Source: Smittia aterrima
Lineage: Eukaryota; Arthropoda; Insecta; Diptera; Chironomidae
DNA: 64,000 bases
NCBI GenBank assembly: GCA_033063855.1
Contig: CP093829.1
Span: forward strand, 15,469,537 to 15,533,536
Direction: 5' to 3'
The translations under genes and the position numbers were made by a program. The notes beneath the pieces are model-generated. The model worked only from the letters and a program-made list of their open reading frames with translations. It did not search any database and was not told where the DNA came from. Positions 35,143-48,188 of the stretch are shown here, in pieces (within the stretch, counting starts at the first letter, position 1; each line of letters begins with the position of its first letter).

Positions 35143-38100
35143 TTATTGGTTAGGTCTCAAGACATTCGTCCATTTCTCATTGAACCCTGTAACAAACCTT
35201 ATGTAAGCCGGAATTTCTAATTGATCTTTGCAAATGACTGAGTAAAGATGCTCAACGCCTGGCAGCGAGTGAACTTTATGTTTGATGGCTGGTGCCATAA
35301 ATGTTGTAAACCACCATGTCATCATCTTTGTCCAGAAAGTTGGATGTACAATGTAGAAAGCTTTCAGATTCTTCTTGTATCTAAAAACATATTTTATGAG
35401 CAAAGTTTGTGGCATATGAAAATTTAATTCAAATTACTTGTAGGGCAAGATGCTGTAGACTTCTTTAAGCCAATTTAACGAAGGGTAATTGTTTGTGTTG
35501 GTTAGAGTGTGGAAATAAGCAATAACGTAATCGCCTTTCACCAAAGGATCCAATAATTGTATCAAATATAACAAAGCCTGTAACGAAAAATAAGTTAAAT
35601 TTAGCAAAAATCAAATTTTATTGCGAGAAACTCACTTTCTCTAAATCTATTTCATGTGCTGGAAACCATTTTCCACAGAAAACAACCACGGGACGTCCAA
35701 GACGATCGTAGCCGCTCTGGTATAAACAACCGATGCCAGAGACCTCCGATAAATCTTCGGTACGTGCTCGACGCAACAATCTCTCGTATCTATAAGATAT
35801 GGAGGAAGAAAGAAGTTTTTTTTATTAATTTCTGATTCTTTGAAAGTTTTCAAAAAGCTCTAGCGAATCTTGTTCTATTGAATTGTTGTTGAAGCAATTT
35901 ATTGTCTTTTTACAAAAACGACTGAAACTGTCGAGCAACCAAAAAAAATTGAAATGTTATAAATCAAGTTTACAGCTTTTTGTTCTTCCTCGACTTGTGC
36001 CCTTTTTATTTGGGATGTGCCTTGAACCACTTTTAAAAGTTGAAGGAATTCATCGCAAACAATTGGTGAGAGGAAAAGCTTTCAGGTCATTTAAAAATAA
36101 ATCATCCAATACTGAATGGGAAATCGATAAAATGCATTAGATTCATTACACGGCTGCTGACATCAATCCACGTTCATTAAATGAAACGTTTGTTTGCTGT
36201 CTGAATCAAAAGCGGACGATAATGAAATCCTAGCAATGAAAAGATTTTTCCTTTGTTGTTGTTTGTAAACTACCATTTGCTCTGAGGGATGGGAAAGATT
36301 CACAAGAAATATTTGGAATTTTATTCGGAGAAGCCTTTCTACTTATCGCATACAAAATTTACCGACATTCCCAAAGCTCTTCTCCATTGAAGTTATAAAT
36401 AGAAACGTTACGATCCTTTTTCGTCATTTTTCCTTCCTTTGTCCCAACCGTAAAGCTTTTAAAGCAACAACTTCCGAATGAATTTAACTCCTTTCTCAAA
36501 TTGTGGCGTAGAAAGCTTTGTTGGCTTAAGATCTCTCACGGCTCCATTTAATTTAATAATGTAGCTTTCGAATTGTCTTCACGTCAGCGAGAAATCAGAA
36601 AATTTGATGCTGCATAATGACGAAACGTTGGTACACAAACGACGATTGTTTTGCTTTTAAAGCGATCTCATCCGAGCAATGTTGATTCTGACGATAAGAT
36701 AGCGATGCAGCATTTTGTCGGAGAGCGTATAATTAAAAGCGAGATGAATCATTCATGTTGAAACGACTCAGAACGTGATGTCGTAAATAATTAAAAGTAA
36801 AATTCGATTATAAAATGCTTAGACATTCCATCGTCTCTAATTGCCTCGCTATCGATTATCATGGAGGGAATCTGCTCCAAACAAAGCTTTCACTCTCCAT
36901 TGTTCGATGATTTTCTCATCAAAAAGCTTTGGTTTTACTCCTGAATAAAACTTTAAAAGCTTTGCCAGCGATATCACCGGAACGTCGTTTTCCGTTCTCT
37001 GACGAGGGATTGCAAAGTGCAAAGTTTCGTCGATATTTTGCTTTTTTCGCGGGTTTTCTGTGCTTATTTCGATGTTCAACTCTCGACTCGTGTGTAATGG
37101 CTTTTTTTACACAGCAGACGTGCCGAGTAGAATTTGTGTGTCTTGAAAGATGAGAAAATATTGATTTTTCTTTTCCGCACGAATTCACAGCGGCAGCGAG
37201 TGAGAAAATTGTTTGCTTCGAAAGTGAAATCAATTTTCATCGGGAGAGCTTCTAAGCTGCTTAAATCAAAAAAGAAATATTTGCTCGATTCAATTTTCTC
37301 TGCGATTCGTAAAGCTCTCATGTTAGATCAGCCAGAGGGTTCGAGTAATAAAATTTCCTTGTCGTACGATGCGAGAATAAAGTATCAAAACAAATCGATA
37401 GCTTCAAGCCATGAAGATTTCAAGTGATACGCCATCGAGCTCAGACGTAAACAAAAGTTCTCTTTAATCTAAATTTAGTTGCGAACGTCAAGAAAACTTT
37501 CCACGCTTTGAGAATGCTCATCGCTCTGCTCCGAAAATAAATTTACGTGGGCACGGTCCGCGAGAGAATCGCGACCATTTCACAATCGAGCGCAGGAAAT
37601 CGCTTCTAATTCGAATAGAACTCGACATCTTTTTTCTTTCCGTCATCAGCTGTAGCGTGCGAATGTAAAACTTTATTGTGATTTAATCAATCGCATAACT
37701 GACGAGCGCTTTTTACTGTCATAGCAGTCACAAATTTTAACAATTATGCTTTCCGATTTGATACAAAGTAAGTAAAAGCTGTTTGTTCGCTAAGAGCTTC
37801 AATTATCTGACAAGTGCTAATTTTCACATGTTTCGTCTGATCTTTTTCCTCAATTATTCAGTCTTGTCAACTTTAGTCACAGAACAAAATTTATGGTAAT
37901 CAATTTATCATTTCCACACCTTTCTTCCGACTCCTCAATCTGAATCTGCTCTAAGGACACGGGAGCTTTGTCGTTATTGTCGATCGTAATATTATTCAAA
38001 TCACTTAGATCCACTGATTCCATCGCCATCATGTTCGTTGAAAAAGGTTTGTTTGTTATTTCAATGACGATTCAAATTGGTCCCCCAAAATTTAATTAAT

Positions 38101-41100
38101 TTGATGATTTTTATTCTTTTGTTTATTTTATCTCTCTTCGCGATTTTCAGACTCCGAATATCACATCTATCTCGAATGAAAAACAGTCGTTGACTGAGTC
38201 GATAGCGAGAGCGCACTTGTGAGATTATTATTTTCCGAAGAGAGAAGAAAAGAAAGAAAAGCACGAGAGCGACTTTACGTTTCAACAAGTTTCGGGTTGT
38301 CGAGGCGAGGGGGGAGGTCCGGGAGGATTGTAAAAGGAAATTCTCGTTAAACTGTTCAGTAATAAAAAGGAAAAAAATTCCAACCCTTCGAACATTTGCT
38401 TGTCATCGAGGTTTTTCTCCCTCGAGCTTTGCTCAATTTTTCTTTAGAAACTCTCGCGAGTAGTCGAGAAATCGATTTCTGGAAATATCGTTTCCGTTGT
38501 TTAATGCGAGTCCTTGGAAGCACATTCATAAAAGTGAAAACTGAACTCGCCATTCGAAGTGTGCAACATGCAATTTCCATTAATCAAGACTTCTCTGCTT
38601 CGTGAGGAAATTCAATCGATATTCTTTTCAAAACCGAAGTTTTGATTTGTTTCTGTCTGCGGTTGGAAACATGATTCGAGCTTCCGATGATTAAGAAGCA
38701 AATTGTGGGTTTCATTTGATAATTCTGACGTGGTAAAGAACAAAATGTCGGAAATTGTCTTTTTGGCCTGCGCTCTAACTAACTCGAATTACAAGCAATA
38801 AATTTCGTTATCAGCTCAGCGATTTCAAGCTCTCATTACGAAGCCACTGAACAGCAAGCAAGTTTCTTCAAAGCTTCATAAATATTTATACGGTCGATGT
38901 CTGTCATTAAACTTTATGACAAGCTCAACGTTTTGCAATTCACTCTGGAGAAAGACAATACGAGTGAACGTGCACTAGCCTAGATAGCCTCCAGCTGCTT
39001 GCATAAGCATTCAATGTCACTCGTATCTTTTGTCAAGAGAAATAACAAAGAAACTCCGAGATCAAGAAGTTTTTATGGTTCGCTTCCCATCAAGAATCAT
39101 CATGGAACGATAAAAGTTGAGATAAATTTGTTTGCTATCACATTGCGACCTTAAATTGCTTGGTACGTCTCAAAAAACATTTTGCGTTTCAATTCCACGA
39201 AAGCTTTATCATGTCAGGTTCCCAGAAAATCGATGAAGTTTACTGCTCTGCTACCATTCGCTCGATCAATTGTTAACAAGTTGTCTGTCGGCGACGATAA
39301 AAAGAAAATTATTTCACATGTGGAAACAATCTTGCGCTCGAATGCGCCAAGCGAGAAAAGCAAAATACGCTAATTAATTCACTTGCTAAGATGCGGTAAT
39401 TAGCATTCAATGGAGCTCTACTTAAAATAGAGATCATCTCGAAAGTTGGCGATGCTACGTCAGCCTTTTGTCTCGAAAACTTTACTTACTCAGTTTCCAA
39501 CAAAAGTGGCAAACTAAACAGAAACAGATTTCTTTGTGAAAAAGATTTTCGTTAATCTCACAAGTAAAGAAGCTTGTTATTAGCGAATAAACACAAAGTG
39601 TGTTTACCCCTTTACAGTTGGAAAGTCCCGAAAGAGTCTTGCGGTGAAACGCCACGTGATAAATTTTAATAAGTCTCGTCGTTGATCATCCTCCTACTTT
39701 TATTGACAAAACATTTTCATGCTACGCATTCGTATCAATCATTCGACGGCAATTTACGACAAGGTCACAAGGATAATCGATGTCGTTGAATAAATCAAAT
39801 GCAATAGCTTGTGCTTATCAAATTTGTTTGAAGTCAATGAACATATTTGTACTTTGCTGTAGAGAGAGTGGGCGCGCGATAGAATTCCAAAATTACGTCT
39901 CATCACTTAGAAAATCGATGAAACTGTACGCCTTGAAAGGGGAAACTTTTCCGTCACGAGTTAATGACGTCAGAAGTCTCGGTTAGCGTTTGAATAACTA
40001 AAGAGATTTTATCATTCGACCGTCATCAAGTGATTATTAATAATCAGAAGAAATTTCGACCTAATTCATCGTCATGTCCTTTTGTGTAGCGTGATGTCTT
40101 ATGACGATTTAAATTAAACATCGGAGAAGTTCGGTTATGGTCAGAAGAAAATATTTTTTTTCCATTTTTGTCGCGATAAAAATAGATTTCATGTTCCTCG
40201 CCTTTAAAAGCGACAACTCGCTTCGGAGCGCACCTTTTGATCGTTGTCAATAATGATTCGTAATGAAAGTTGGCACTGTTAAAAATAAAGTTAACCGCTC
40301 AAGTGAAGCGTCAGAAAGGGATTGTGTTAAAAATTAATGAGACGACTAGATTGGGTTTGATGTGAGAGCTATTTCAGAAATCGCATTCTCACTGTTCTAC
40401 CGTCGAACTTTAACGACTAGACGAAAATTTGTTTTCTCTTTAGGGGATTTCATTAACCTTAACTGAATTTCAAGTAAACACTCCGCGGAGATATGCGAAG
40501 ACTTTTTTATTCTTCCTAATTTGCTTTCGGCAAACAATTGCAGAGCAATTTTGTGAAGCAAAATGAATCTTCGTGTGACTAAATTTATCCAGAAGTATCT
40601 GTGCCTAAATTCGCTGTCCTGGAAGAACGATCATAACAACTTGAACACGTAGAACGTACATTTATAATTTCGGTACGAGGCGACTTCAAAAGTTTTATGG
40701 CAACAGACTCACTAACACAACGGAAAGTCCCTTGGAACTTGTTATTGATGAGAACATTTGTTAAACAAAACTAACTTACCGTTCTTGATGCTCTATGCCT
40801 TCCAATCCATCTTCTAAAACACTTTCGTAGACTCCATCGCGCGGCCTATCTCCGAGCAAACGTTGACGATCCAAATCGCCCTACAAATTAAATCAAATTT
40901 TCAATTAGCCATGGCGCAACATGCTGTATCAAACTGACCGGAATATCAATCGAAAATGTTCCGTAATTCATTGCTCAATAACTACACCCACGAAATTCTT
41001 AATTCGAATTGATCAAACCAAAATTTTAGTGGAAATGAATCTCTAATGCGTTATCACAAGCTAAGCTTGTATCGTTATGAGAGAAATTCCCTCGAACTAC

Positions 41101-44100
41101 GTGAGTGCATTCAATCGAGTGAAGCTCGAGCTTCTCTCTCACCTGCATCTGTGTGAAGGAATTGTGTCCTTTAAAGTGAACGTCATCGAGTCCCAATTCC
41201 AGGTCGGAGTTGTTTCCTTCAAGATCGTGAGGGTTGTTGTCGGACTCGTCGTCGGCTAAAACGATGAAAAAAATAGTTTTTTTTATTATTCAAACCGATA
41301 TCATAGTGAAATTAACGGAAATTGTGCAATTATATTTACACGAGAATTCAAATGAATCGTTTATCATTTTATTGCTTTTGTTCTGTCGCCAGCGAATTCT
41401 CAAGTAAGCATGCAAAGCTAATCTCCGTCGAATATCAAACTTATGAATGAGTGAACGAAACTCGCGGGTTAATATCTTGAAGCACTTTTGACGAATAATG
41501 TTCATTCAAGTTTACATCTCTCGGAATCTCTCAACGTTACTGAAACAAATGATATCAGACGATGGAAAGCAGCGGCCCAGAAATCTCTTCTTGTTTTTTT
41601 CTCTCCATAAAGAATACAAGTGCACGCTTTTTTATTTTAGTTTGCTTCACAGAGATAACGAGAGATATAGAAACTGTATAATGTGTGAGAATGAAGTCTC
41701 TACCGCTCATCGTGATCATCATACAAACTAATTACTAAAGAGTGATACGAAATGATTTTGAAACGAGACAAGAATCTCGTCAACAATTTTAAGCTAAAAT
41801 GTAAGACTAGACGCCGTTGGTCTAATAAATATTTTGATTTCAGCCGAAATTCAATATCTCATTCCTAAGCAAATTGCGATTTATTAGCTGGACGTTCTTC
41901 ATTATTCTTTGAGACTTTGAAGGGACAGGAAGAACTGTAAGTTCAATCTTGAATTAAATCGCGCAGTTGAAATTTATTAGTTAAATCTTTATTAGAAACA
42001 TGGACGTGAAAAATCAGGACGTAAAAGATTTGGATAAAAAAATCGCGAACGATCCGAAAATCTTAAATGCTTATGTGAAGCTAGTAAGATATGAGGAAAA
42101 AACTTCCAAATGAAAGGAGAACGGACCTCTCAAACTTTGAATTCTTTATCAATGGAATAAATAATAAAATCACTGTTTGATGACGCAGAATTACTTTTTT
42201 TTAGTCTTTTGTTTCAAGGGAATTTTTTTTCAGAGATGACTAATGTTATTGTTTCGTCTCAAGTATTTTCTTTGTCGTTATCAATTAACAAACATAACTT
42301 GACTTTTATGTTCTCACTCCAGTTTTGCGTTTCGATCATTTCCAGTTATTTTCCACATGAGTTGAACTTTCAAGTTATTTCTCTCATGTTATAATCTTTA
42401 ATGTTCTAATGAATTGATTTTCTTAAAAAAAAGTTTTTTTTTTCGCGGATTCCCATTTCAAATGGGCCATTTGAGAACCACTGACGTCAGATTTTTCATG
42501 TAACACTCGTTGCGTGCATTGCAGGAGCTTAGTGTAAAATTTGCGTTGCTGATAAGAAGTAAATAATTAGTGATTTTGTGAATTCCGCTCACATCTTTTA
42601 TGACAGTTCGCGTCTGAAAGCTGATTCTTGCTAGTGAAACGCAATTTTTGTTATTCGTTTTGCCTCGCGCAAGCTTAAGAAGTGAAGACAACTAATTTAT
42701 TAGCGACGGCGAATCACGTCACGTTGTCGCTGAAACAAATTCTTTCTTTCACATAAACACTCGGCTTAACAATGCTATCAGTAAGCACTTTGACTCATAT
42801 CAAAGCTATTTCGGTCTTCCTCAAAATAATCGTATTGGTTAAAACTCAATCATCCCAATTAGGGTTTGTAAATATTTGTCGAATCAACTCAATTTACCTT
42901 TGATTCTTTTTAAATTACAGTTGTCTATCATGTTCGTTGGTCTTTCCATTTATTTAACTTGATCACTTGAATAATTAATATTCACTTCGTTTGTTTTAAT
43001 TTCAATTTCTTCTTTCTTTCATTCAATCTGGAATCCGGAATTCGCAAGTTCGTGTTCAGTCCTACGCGATTGTGATTCAACTGAACCACATTTACTGCAC
43101 TTGACGAAGTAATGCGCGACGATATTTTTTGCCTTTGTATTAGGGAACTAAATTGATAACGATTTATATGCTCTACATCAATTATTTAATCCCACATACA
43201 CCAATGCGACTCAAGGGAGCTCGATAATGACTGAGACTTCTCGTTCCTTTAAATTAATTTGTCAGTGCTTTGAATGCAACTACAAACCATCTGTATGTAG
43301 GTAAGTATGTAGGTGACAACTAATCAATAACTGATATTACTAAATATGAAGCATTGGACGTTGTGAGGCTTCACCGCTAATCGATATTCATTGAAAATTC
43401 AGTTTAATAGCGGCAATCTTTCGATATTTGATGTACTCTACGGCTATCGTTTAGTTAGTGTAATTAGGACAAAATGAGTCTGATCTTATCGGATGTGGCT
43501 GACAACAAAAACTTGTTGTCTTTGTTGTTGATTAAACAGAATTTGAAAAAATAAACTTTTATTTATGATGACGTGATAAAATTTACTAAGGAATCGTAGA
43601 AATCGTAGTCATCACATTTAAAGTCCAACTACCTCACTACGTGACCAATATGATGAGGATATTTAGATCTGTGCTCTCTTATCAAACTGAGACGAGATTT
43701 GTCAAATTATAAAGTTTACGAGACAAACATCCGTGACTTTTCTGATGTCTCTCTTTTATGTTAGATTATTTGATCGCGAGTGCGAGTTATTATCTGCGAT
43801 TGTTAAAAATAAAACTTACTTCCAAGCATTATGGTGTGTTGTGGGTTGCGAGTAATGCGAATTTGACGATCACAAATGCTGAGCTCACCGGTGATAGCTG
43901 AAATATTTTTCGGCAGTTGCCACAAGGCCGTAGACTCTTCAAGTTGATTTCTTGGGAAGTAGAGAGGAGCTAACACTTCATAAATCCCACACTCGTACTG
44001 TTCCAAGCAGAGAATAACAATTTCTCGACTGTTGACTTCCAGAAATTTCCGAATTGTTCCTAAAAAAGGAAAATTTAATAAAAAATTTCTTTGAATTTAC

Positions 44101-44929
44101 TCGAAAGCATTTGCTTACTGAGTGCAATATGAGCTCCCAAATCAGAAGGGAAATTGCGTTGCGGAACGCTAATTGTGCAGAGTCCAATCGTTTGTAATCC
44201 TAACTCCTTAGCTTTGCAAAGAACATTCCTAGAATTTTAAAACTTATAATTAAAATATAGTTCAACTCGAAATGGAGTTAGTTACCTATAGCAAGACTGT
44301 AATGTATTCTCAGCCCAAATCGAAGCTGTTATATTCTTTTTGTTGTAGATAGGACAATATGTGTTGATCACGTATCGTGCTGGAAGCGAATGACCTTTCG
44401 AGACTCGAACTTCACCAGCTCGACAAACTAAAAAAGAGTTTGTCAGAAATGTTTGAACGATTCGATAAGTCAATTTACCTTTGATAGCTTTCAACTCTTC
44501 CACCAGATCAACACCACCTCGATTGACGATACGATTGGACACAGAGTTGCTGTCGTTCAGTCGCTCGTTTGTCGTGTTCGTTATGCAGTCGGCATTCAGC
44601 AACGAGATGTCACCTTCCCATAAAATGAATCGCGAGTTGATGTCTTCACGGTGCGGGAATGGACTGTGTTGACGAACGAGTGATGTGTAAGTTGCTGGTG
44701 CAGTCAGTGTGGCGCGATTCAACTCACTCCAACGCTTCAACGAGTTCAATGCTGTGTACTAAAAATAGTCGAAGCAAATATTTTTTTGGCAATCAAATTA
44801 GATGCGGTGGAATAAATAAAGGGTTTAGCTTTGTTTAGCTTTGCTCTGGTCGTCAAGCCCTAAGCAACTCACCTGAATAAAATTTATTGGCTCGAAATGG
44901 TCATTTTTAATATCAGAGATAAGTCGCAT
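35143..44929 (-). CDS. Gdap2: GDAP2, macro domain plus CRAL-TRIO domain protein
   Basis: Ten exons: 44929-44873, 44758-44479, 44427-44286, 44228-44119, 44059-43820, 41255-41143, 40880-40780, 35789-35636, 35577-35438 and 35380-35143. They give 524 aa with closed frame. A macro (ADP-ribose-binding type) domain covers about 58-225: ILWEGDISLLNADCITNTTN, GEVRVSKGHSLPARYVINTY and NTLQSCYR. An acidic linker follows. A CRAL-TRIO (Sec14-type) domain covers about 365-510: YDRLGRPVVVFCGKWFP, ALLYLIQLLDPLVKGDYV, YFHTLTNTNNYPSLNWLKE and KNLKAFYIVHPTFWTKMM. This pairing is unique to GDAP2. The molecular function is poorly known; fly mutants show stress sensitivity and neurodegeneration. The start ATG at 44929 follows an acceptor, so an untranslated exon lies upstream. 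One intron is about 4.9 kb and another 2.6 kb. Confidence 0.95.
35790..37919. other. Part of GDAP2 large intron downstream of alternative exon
   Basis: 2.1 kb of intronic AT-rich sequence. Open frames at 35883-36140 and 36919-37427 show no family resemblance. Nothing is supported. Confidence 0.4.
37920..38032 (-). CDS. Gdap2: Probable alternative first coding exon of GDAP2 (CRAL-TRIO-only isoform)
   Basis: Inside the 4.9-kb GDAP2 intron an open segment begins with ATGs at 38032, 38029 and 38023, and reads MMAMESVDLSDLNNITIDNN and onward to QIQIEESEER. It ends at 37920 before GTGTGG, a usable donor. It leaves two bases (AG), exactly the phase needed by the exon at 35789-35636. The spliced junction reads SEER-YERLLRR, closely resembling the normal junction HQER-YERLLRR. 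The resulting protein would have 214 aa: a new acidic 37-aa head plus the complete CRAL-TRIO domain, without the macro domain. Matching phase, junction similarity and a clean open head support it; there is no transcript evidence here. Confidence 0.6.
38033..40779. other. Part of GDAP2 large intron upstream of alternative exon
   Basis: About 2.7 kb without a recognised gene. If the exon at 37920-38032 is real, its promoter must lie near its upstream end, at about 38050-38400. A G-rich patch occurs at about 38300-38330. Confidence 0.35.
42000..42113 (+). CDS. Possible microprotein gene nested in a GDAP2 intron (37 aa)
   Basis: On the strand opposite GDAP2, within its intron 41256-43819, is a compact gene-like unit. 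A short exon ends at 41936 before GTAAGTTC. A 59-bp intron (41937-41995, ending TTTATTAG) has the length typical of this genome. The ATG at 42000 opens a 37-codon frame, MDVKNQDVKDLDKKIANDPK onward to RYEEKTSK, with stop at 42111-42113 and AATAAA at 42156-42161 and 42163-42168. The product would be hydrophilic and helical with no signal peptide or membrane segment. I do not recognise it. A GTAAGA inside the frame could act as a donor. The frame is short enough to be chance; the splice and poly(A) context is what lifts it. Confidence 0.4.
   Translation: MDVKNQDVKDLDKKIANDPKILNAYVKLVRYEEKTSK
42169..43819. other. Rest of GDAP2 intron
   Basis: 1.6 kb between the nested unit and the GDAP2 exon at 43820. 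AT-rich; no coding or RNA feature is supported. A small GTATGTAG duplication occurs near 43294-43312. Confidence 0.35.
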
Positions 44930-47900
44930 CGCTTCTGTAAGTTGAAGAGAAAGAAACGGAGAAGTTTATTTTTAGATTTTCCTATTTCGTTTTATCATTA
45001 GATTTTGAGTGTTGAAAAGTCGGGAAACTTTCTTCTTTCTTGCTCTTGTTTGTTGACTGAATATTGGATTTTTTGTCCGAGGCTGCCTTGGGCCGCGTTC
45101 CTCAATTACGTTGAGAAAACCAAATATCTCCCTCACCCTTGAGCTCAACGTGGCTTTCCCTATTATGAACTTTGATTGATTCAATCCAAGCAACGGCATT
45201 TACCGATAAACAAGCATCGAATTTTTAAATGTAATTAATGGCCGTTTGCATTATTGAACAGGAAAATGCTTACGACACGACAAAAAATGTGTTTGCAGCT
45301 TATCGATGACATCAGACACAAAACAAAAGCTACATGTAAAATTTAACCCAATGAAGCTCCAATAATTGACTCATGAATAAATGAATTTCGATCGACTGCA
45401 GGCGCAGCAGGACGATGGGCGGTCGGTCGGGTGACTTGCAATCAAAGTCATTAAATTCCAATTTCCTTTGTTTTTTCTTTTGCTTCTTTCTCGTCTACAC
45501 TATAAGCTATTTGGCAGAAATCACGAGCGAGAAACTTTCGATATAGTTCGATAAATCATAATTGATTAAATTGTGTCATAGCTAATGGGTTATAAAAGAG
45601 AGTTCGATAATCGATCACGGGCGGAGAGAAAACCTTCTCGTCGTCTTTTCCGTCATGGAATGGAAAATCGATGAAGGGAAAACGTTTTTTTTTTGTCAAA
45701 ATTCCAATGTGCGGTAAAGTGTGGAACGTTTTCGCTCGAGTTGACCTTGCGATACATGGAAGAGCGCATCTGATTAGCTTACATTAACTTCAGTGTAAAG
45801 TGTGCATCAGACTTTGTTATGAGGTCACTCAAGCTGGCTCCGGAACTAATTTTGACGTAAGATAATTAGTCAATTAGTTGGGCGAAAGAAGTTAAGCGGC
45901 TACTTTCCTTTAGCACATCGAAAGGAAACAATATTTTAACGAGCTGTGAGTTGGTAGAGGCGCCTGTCGCTTTCGCTCGTAAATGCTATTTAACTGAATA
46001 ATTATGTTATTGTCGTTTCATGACGACATTAATTAAAAGCTCGTTGCCTTCTCTCTGTCAATTGTTTCGGACTCGAAATGAAAAATTCAATTACGGACAA
46101 AACACACGAGGTGGGACAGTGCGATGAGTTTGCATGAGATTCTAATCAGTCTCGTTTATATTACACAATGAAACTTCCCTCGTGGTCTTCTCTTGACAAC
46201 GAAAGATGCTCGTTTTTTGCACTCGCTTGTTCGCTGAGGCATGTTTGTTTGTGTAACAATGCTTTGTGTCTTTTGGGAAGCGTTTTGATTTATTTTCGCT
46301 CTGTTTCCCCCTCTCAGTTCTTTTTTTTGCGCAACAACAAAATGAAAAGCATAAAAGGCTCTCGTCGTAACTGGTACATTCAGATCGCGTGCTTGCCGCT
46401 TTAAAAGTGTCGGAAATCTAAAGTTATCCAAGAGAGTATCGGATCCATTCTGAAAGTGAACATAGACCTTCCTGCATTTATGAAAATCGCGAGGCAAACC
46501 TCAAATTGACATTTCGTTTACAAACGGAAGAACAAGAACGCTCAACAGAGAGAAAGGGAGCAGCGGTCAGTAAACTAAAACTAGTTTGTCGAGAAAGTTA
46601 TCGGGCAAGTTCTGATTGCTTTCTTTCAAGCTTAAGTAGCTCGATTTTCTTATCTAGATTCTAGCTTCTTAACGATTGTTGAATGTCAGTAATTTACTCG
46701 GCGATTCGACGGAAACATTGCGGATTAGTAAATAAAGTAAAACGAAAGCTTGTTGATTCAGAAGGAATCAAAAGCTTTCTAAAAACTCTCTCAGCAAAGC
46801 TCAGATCAATTGACGTATGAAATAACCCGGCAAATTCGATGAAGAGAATCGTTCGATTTTTTTTTTCAATTGTTCATTTCATTTGCGTCATCGTGCAAAA
46901 AAAGAAGAAACGAAGTAAATCGGGACAATTGACAATCGTGTCACATCAGTCAACAGACTGAAGCATGTGAAAGAGTCAAAAACAATCACTGATGAGAAAC
47001 TGCAAACGACATTCATTTCACAAGTTTTGCTATTGACGTCCATTGTCGGACTCCAACAGGTAATTGGGCAATGCGTTGACGTCACGAAATGAGGTTTTTA
47101 GTGAAGTTTGCTATTTCGTACTTGATGATGATTTAAGAAATGAGAAAATAAAAGAATAAAATGATTGTGCATATTTACCTTGCCTCAAAGAAATAATAAG
47201 CCATCTAAAATGAATTTGAGAACAAAAAGAAACAAAATTAAAGATGTGTCAAAAACATATGAATCGAAAGACAATCTGAGATCTCCAACCTCATTGGGTC
47301 AGTTTGAGTGCCATTGAAGCTCGAGGATGAGAGGTTATCGGAGCTTTTGTTTCAAGCGACACAGAAGGATTCACATCGCATTAGCATAATTTCATCTTAG
47401 GTATGTCAACTTCACATCTTTATTTCGAGGACAAGAGCTATATTCAACACTGCAAATGTGCCTAATCTTGTTGAAATATTTTTCAGAGACAGACAATTAA
47501 TGAATCTAGTGGAAAGATTTTCTCATCAATCTGAACGATTTTCTATAAAAAGATTGCTAAACGACCTTGTTATTAAGGAGAAAACTCTTTTCACCATCAA
47601 AATATTCGCACACGAGCTGAATGACAATTTTACAGGTCGAGAAATGTTTCCGAGAAGATAATTCTATTGCATCGAAGCTTTTTGAAAGCTTTGGGAGCTT
47701 TCCATCGAAGAAAAGTTCAAAAGAATCTCTAGAGACCGTGCAACCTTGCGCCAAATACGACTGCCGACTTCATCAACGTAAAAAAGTCATTTATTTTCAA
47801 TTTCACGTTTTCTGATTATGAAAGAAACATTCTAATTAGGAGGAAAAGCTTCCAGCCAATTGTTTGAAGCGAGATTGATGAGAGATGGGAAGGGCAACTA

Positions 47901-47992
47901 CTCCCTTTTGTGGTAGATCCCTCAGAGCTAAACTTTTTCCAAAACACGTTCATTTATCGATCAAAACTCAAGAAGAAATCTTCCTCGAAAGT
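44930..47992. other. 3 kb without a visible gene, upstream of GDAP2
   Basis: Holds the GDAP2 leader (an acceptor CTTACAG lies 10 bp before the ATG) and presumably its promoter. No protein or RNA gene is recognised on either strand. The open frames (46156-46497 minus, 47458-47661 plus) lack family resemblance. Confidence 0.4.
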
Positions 47993-48000
47993 ATTTTGGC
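47993..48000. repeat. 8-bp target-site duplication, left
   Basis: ATTTTGGC directly precedes the left end of the hAT-type element; the same octamer follows its right end at 49633-49640. Confidence 0.85.
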
Positions 48001-48188
48001 TAGGGTGTCCATTTATAGCTTTTTTCGCTATTTTTATAGCGATTTTTGACGTTTCTCGCGGCATAGCGGCGTTTTTCATTTTCGGTCGTTTTTCTAGCGT
48101 TTTTCAGATTTTTCAAAAAAACGTTTCAATTTTTATCAAAATGAAGTCACATCCAAGGAAAAAGTAAAATTCTTTTCCTCATTTCTTA

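Noticed and set aside
47910..48167. 85-codon plus frame at the hAT left end
   Set aside because: It crosses the insertion boundary at 48001, so it is not an ancestral coding unit.
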